In this document: positions 60,649 to 64,000 of the stretch, one piece after another
Position numbering within the stretch: the first letter of the stretch is position 1
Layout of the letters: each line of letters begins with the position of its first letter
Source: Aliiroseovarius sp. M344
GTDB lineage: Bacteria > Pseudomonadota > Alphaproteobacteria > Rhodobacterales > Rhodobacteraceae
DNA length: 64,000 nucleotides
NCBI RefSeq assembly: GCF_025140835.1
Contig: NZ_CP081153.1
Coordinates: 496,001 to 560,000 of the forward strand
Direction: 5' to 3'
The notes under the pieces: model-generated
Told to the model about the DNA's origin: nothing
The model's database searches: none
Seen by the model: only the letters and a program-made list of their open reading frames with translations
Translations under genes and position numbers: made by a program

Positions 60649-62064
60649 TTGGGCCTAGGCGATATCGCAGACAGTATTACCCGCCAGATCGAAGCGATTG
60701 GCGACGCGACAAGCGAAGCACTGTTCGAGCCTGTGATCCGGCTGGGCGTCACTGGCCTGTCGCGCGCAGGAAAAACGGTGTTTATCACCTCGCTGGTGGC
60801 CAACTTGATGAACCGGGGACGGATGCCGGGGCTTCTGGCGGCGGCCGATGGGCGTATTCAGGCGGCGTTCCTGCAACCTCAGCCGGACGATACTGTCCCG
60901 CGGTTTGACTATGAAACGCATCTGGCGGCGATGACCGGGTCCGCACCTTCTTGGCCCGCATCAACCCGCGCCACGTCCGAACTGCGCCTGTCGTTCCGGG
61001 TTCAACCCTCAGGCCTGTTGGGCGGGCTGCGCGGCCCCCGCACCGTGCATCTGGACATCGTGGACTATCCCGGAGAATGGCTGTTGGACCTGTCATTGCT
61101 GGACCTCAGCTATTCTGACTGGGCTGCTCAAGTGCTGGATCGGATCGCCGATCGACCGCAAGCGGAAAGCTATCTGGGTCTGCTGCAAGGCGTTGATGGT
61201 GCCGCGCCGCTGGACGAAATGGAGGCCAAGCGCCTTGCCGGTGGGTTCGCCGCTTACCTTACCGCTGCCCGCGAAGATGGATACAGCGACTGCACTCCGG
61301 GACGCTTCCTGTTGCCCGGTGATATGGAAGGCAGCCCCGCCTTGACCTTTGCCCCGATCCCGCGCCCCGACACCACGCCACGCAAAAGCCTGTGGCGCGA
61401 GATGGAGCGACGCTTCGAGGCCTATAAATCCCGTGTTGTGAAACCCTTCTTCCGGGACCATTTCTCAAAAATCGACCGCCAGATCGTACTGGTCGACGTG
61501 CTGGGTGCGATCCATTCCGGTCCCAATGCGTTGGAAGACCTGCGCCGCGCGATGGCCGAGATACTGACCGCCTTCCGGCCCGGCGCAAATGCGTTTCTCA
61601 GCTCGATCTTTCTGGGTCGCCGGGTTGAACGCATCTTGTTCGCCGCAACCAAGGCCGATCACTTGCACCACAGCCAGCACCCGCGCATGACGGCAATCAC
61701 CGAAGCACTGCTGCGTGATGCGCGTGATCGGGCGGATTTTGCGGGCGCAAAGACTGCGGCGATGTCCATCGCGGCGCTACGCACAACTGTCGAAGAACGA
61801 CTGGATCACGATGGGCAGATGCTCGACTGCGTGCGCGGGCAGCTATTGGACAGCGGCAAAACCGCCGCCTTCTATCCCGGTGAATTGCCTGAAGATCCCG
61901 CCCGATTGCTCTCACCAGCGCGCAGCGGGGCCGAGAAATGGCTGGACGCTGATTACCAGATCATGCGATTTGCGCCGACCTCGATCTCGCTTAAGCCAGG
62001 CGAAGGTCCACCCCACATCCGGCTCGACAAAGCCGTCGAGTTTCTGATTGGAGACCGATTGTGA
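60649..62064 (+). CDS. YcjX-like GTPase (DUF463)
   Basis: A 471-residue protein starting at TTG with GGAGG before it. P-loop: GVTGLSRAGKTVFITSLVANL; other blocks GPRTVHLDIVDYPGEWLLDL, VLVDVLGAIHSGPNALEDL and FAATKADHLHHSQHPRMT, typical of YcjX. It is followed with a 4-bp overlap by the acetyltransferase gene; in gammaproteobacteria ycjX is paired with ycjF, whose counterpart (DUF697) lies just downstream here. Confidence 0.9.
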   Translation: MGLGDIADSITRQIEAIGDATSEALFEPVIRLGVTGLSRAGKTVFITSLVANLMNRGRMPGLLAAADGRIQAAFLQPQPDDTVPRFDYETHLAAMTGSAPSWPASTRATSELRLSFRVQPSGLLGGLRGPRTVHLDIVDYPGEWLLDLSLLDLSYSDWAAQVLDRIADRPQAESYLGLLQGVDGAAPLDEMEAKRLAGGFAAYLTAAREDGYSDCTPGRFLLPGDMEGSPALTFAPIPRPDTTPRKSLWREMERRFEAYKSRVVKPFFRDHFSKIDRQIVLVDVLGAIHSGPNALEDLRRAMAEILTAFRPGANAFLSSIFLGRRVERILFAATKADHLHHSQHPRMTAITEALLRDARDRADFAGAKTAAMSIAALRTTVEERLDHDGQMLDCVRGQLLDSGKTAAFYPGELPEDPARLLSPARSGAEKWLDADYQIMRFAPTSISLKPGEGPPHIRLDKAVEFLIGDRL

Positions 62065-62495
62065 TCTTAGCTCCGGCCACCCTAGCGGACGCGCCTGCAA
62101 TCGCCAACATCCTGACCGGTTGGATCGCCGCGACCCAATGGATGCCGCGCATTCATAGCCGCGCCAGCGAAAAAGGGTTCGCGCAAAAGTTGGTGGAACG
62201 CGGCTGGACCACGGTTGCCTGTGATCGCGGCCGCATCTGTGGCTTTCTGTCACGTGATCATGCCGAAGTGCATGCGCTTTACCTGGCACCTGCTGCGCGG
62301 AGACGCGGGATCGGCAAAGCTCTTCTGGACGACGCCAAAGCGGCGCGCGCTGATCTTGCGCTTTACGCCTTTCAGGCCAATGAAGGGGCGTGCCGGTTTT
62401 ACCGACGTGAAGGCTTCACCGAGGAATTCCGCACCGATGGCGCGGGCAATGACGAGCACCTGCCGGATATCCGGTTTGTTTGGAGGGCTGCGTGA
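62061..62495 (+). CDS. GNAT-family acetyltransferase
   Basis: A 144-residue protein starting at GTG inside the YcjX stop (GTGA). Acetyl-CoA loop LAPAARRRGIGKALLDDAKAA and the C-terminal ACRFYRREGFTEEFRTDG are typical. It lies between ycjX and the DUF697 gene, which normally are partners, so it appears inserted in that pair. Substrate unknown. Confidence 0.86.
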   Translation: MILAPATLADAPAIANILTGWIAATQWMPRIHSRASEKGFAQKLVERGWTTVACDRGRICGFLSRDHAEVHALYLAPAARRRGIGKALLDDAKAARADLALYAFQANEGACRFYRREGFTEEFRTDGAGNDEHLPDIRFVWRAA

Positions 62496-63502
62496 TGGCC
62501 AACACTGAAAAACCAAAAAAGGGGCCGGTTCTGATCGAACTGGATGACGCGCCAGCTACGACGCCTGCTGATGCCCCTCCCGTGCCCGACCTAAGCCCCG
62601 TCGCAACGTCCGGCGCAGCTATGCAGAGCGCAATCAGCTTTGCGGGCCGCAAGCCGTCGTGGCTGGCGCGGTGGTTCTGGTCGCTGTTGCTTGCGATTAC
62701 GGGTTTTGTGCTGTCGGTTGCCGCGCATGACTTCATCATGGGGCTGGTCGCGCGTCAGCCAATCCTTGGCTACGCGGCGCTGGGCTTGGTCGCGGCCTTC
62801 ATTCTTGTCTTGCTGATCATAGCCCTGAAGGAATGGGTCGCGTTTGCCCGATTGCGCCGCGTCGACACGCTGCATCGCGCTGCCGAAGCCGCCATGGCAC
62901 ATGGTGATCTGGGGGAAGCCCGCAGCGTGGTCGATAGCTTGAAACGGCTGTATCGCGGGCGCGATGATATGCGGTGGGGGCTGGATCGGATGGCCGAGCG
63001 TGATGGAGATGTGTTCGACGCAGACACACTTTTTTCACTGGCGGAAACCGAACTGATGGCGCCGCTGGATGCCGCCGCAATCAAAGAGGTTGAGGCCGCC
63101 GCCCGTCAGGTCGCCACTGTGACTGCCATTGTGCCCATCGCGCTGGCCGATGTGGCGACGGCGCTGACCGCCAACATCCGCATGATCCGGCGCGTGGCCG
63201 AGATATACGGTGGCCGCTCTGGCGCGCTGGGAAGCTGGCGCTTGACCCGTGCCGTCATGGCACATCTGGTGGCGACCGGCGCTGTCGCGATCGGCGATGA
63301 CATGATCGGTTCATTGGCTGGGGGGGGCATTTTGTCGAAACTTAGCAGACGCTTCGGCGAAGGCGTGGTGAACGGTGCGCTAACCGCACGTGTCGGCGTT
63401 GCCGCCCTTGAAGTCTGTCGACCATTGCCGTTTGGCCCGAAGAAACGCCCGAGCGTCACAGGAATTGTGAAACGCGCGCTGACGGGGTTGTTTGGAAACT
63501 GA
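62495..63502 (+). CDS. DUF697 / YcjF-like membrane protein (TIGR01620)
   Basis: A 335-residue protein with two or three membrane segments (about residues 55-75 and 90-112), then a helical region VAFARLRRVDTLHRAAEAAMAH and the conserved VPIALADVATALTANIRMIR with ALTARVGVAALEVCRPLPF near the end. The family is paired with YcjX GTPases. The ATG at 62495 overlaps the acetyltransferase stop by one base (TGATG). Confidence 0.88.
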   Translation: MANTEKPKKGPVLIELDDAPATTPADAPPVPDLSPVATSGAAMQSAISFAGRKPSWLARWFWSLLLAITGFVLSVAAHDFIMGLVARQPILGYAALGLVAAFILVLLIIALKEWVAFARLRRVDTLHRAAEAAMAHGDLGEARSVVDSLKRLYRGRDDMRWGLDRMAERDGDVFDADTLFSLAETELMAPLDAAAIKEVEAAARQVATVTAIVPIALADVATALTANIRMIRRVAEIYGGRSGALGSWRLTRAVMAHLVATGAVAIGDDMIGSLAGGGILSKLSRRFGEGVVNGALTARVGVAALEVCRPLPFGPKKRPSVTGIVKRALTGLFGN

Positions 63503-63521
63503 GCCTCACACCGAAGTCAGA

Positions 63522-63959
63522 TCAGTTTAGTCTTGGCACCTGCTGCGCAGGCTGTGACAGGTCTTCGACACCCATCCGAAGTCCACGTCCGATCCGATGG
63601 GCCAGCATGATCCACGCGCGCGCCGTTTCCGGTGGAAGCACTTCGGTCGTGACCTCTTCAAACAGGTCCAGCCACGGGTTAAAATGGTTTGGTTTAACAT
63701 CTCCGGCCTGCATGTGTGCCCGCATTGGATTGCCGTCGTAACCGGGTTCTCGCAGGATTGCCCCACGCCAAAACCGTGAAATCAGGGCGATATGCGTCGC
63801 CCATTCTTCATCCGTTGTTCCCACATGACCGTTGAAAATGGGCCCGAGTTCTGGATGCTGTCGGACCCGCGCGTAAAACACAGCCAGAACCAGGCCGATT
63901 TCATTTGGGGTAATATCGAAAAGCCTGAGTGGATTTGGCCTTGAAACTGTTTGTGCCAT
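63522..63959 (-). CDS. Group III truncated haemoglobin
   Basis: A 145-residue globin. VLAVFYARVRQHPELGPIFNGH, TDEEWATHIALISRFWRGAIL and GNPMRAHMQAGDVKPNHFNPWL fit the short globin fold; the proximal His is probably in MRAHMQ. The Trp in FWRGAIL is the family G8-type residue. It may bind oxygen or handle nitric oxide. It is convergent with the DUF697 gene. Confidence 0.85.
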   Translation of the reverse strand: MAQTVSRPNPLRLFDITPNEIGLVLAVFYARVRQHPELGPIFNGHVGTTDEEWATHIALISRFWRGAILREPGYDGNPMRAHMQAGDVKPNHFNPWLDLFEEVTTEVLPPETARAWIMLAHRIGRGLRMGVEDLSQPAQQVPRLN

Positions 63960-64000
63960 TGCGCGTCTCTTTTCCTAGTAAAATACTCGACAAACTCGGG

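Noticed and set aside
1..64000. CRISPR arrays, tRNA/rRNA genes, insertion sequences or attachment sites
   Set aside because: I looked for direct repeats with spacers, T-loop sequences and transposase frames and saw none that could be supported by reading alone.

Overview
The window looks like a chromosomal segment of a marine alphaproteobacterium of the Rhodobacterales (roseobacter group). The evidence is a moderately high G+C with strong third-position bias, a complete general/acidic amino-acid transporter of the Rhodobacter Bzt type, tight operons with ATGA/GTGA overlaps, an rpmH-rnpA-yidD block, a MttB-family methyltransferase, and several small proteins typical of the group. The species cannot be named from sequence alone. 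No tRNA, rRNA, CRISPR array, insertion sequence or prophage was recognised.

Layout. 1-5.5 kb: end of rplQ with its terminator, a LuxR-type regulator, rarA, then the overlapping set crcB / rluC-like / HAD phosphatase / ATP12 chaperone. 5.7-10.4 kb: the four-gene bztABCD ABC transporter, with hairpins before bztA, between bztA and bztB, and after bztD. 10.5-22.5 kb: mainly leftward genes: two histidine phosphatases, a ferredoxin-like protein, a sterol-desaturase-family enzyme, argB, engB, a MOSC protein and yidC, an EAL protein, ttcA, two paralogous small proteins, a 22-codon ORF with a very strong ribosome site, then yidD-rnpA-rpmH behind a near-consensus promoter. 22.8-26.3 kb: a VTT membrane protein, a mercuric-reductase-like flavoprotein and an orphan histidine kinase.

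26.3-35.6 kb is the most unusual part. A TetR regulator, a sulfatase and a 1068-residue self-contained reductive-dehalogenase/flavin-reductase fusion run leftward. A non-pyrrolysine MttB homologue and a trimethylamine-dehydrogenase-like flavoprotein run rightward. The 81-bp gap between the two arms holds two 16-bp palindromes exactly 21 bp apart, overlapping promoter-like elements for both directions. I read this as one five-gene regulon for an unidentified, perhaps sulfated, halogenated or methylated, marine compound.

35.6-55.4 kb is mostly housekeeping: a large OmpA-family protein, ubiA, rsmE, acetyltransferase, gshA, OsmC, an FAD-linked oxidase, glpK, an IMPACT-family protein, tdk, a 2-hydroxyacid reductase, CsaA-like protein, proC, YbjN, lolC/E-lolD and a lipoprotein cytochrome c. 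Three one-mismatch DnaA boxes lie in phase upstream of the lol genes. 55.6-64 kb holds an AT-rich DUF3800 gene behind parE, a YebE-like protein with glycine-rich repeats, truA, an operon of YcjX GTPase, acetyltransferase and DUF697 membrane protein, and a truncated haemoglobin.
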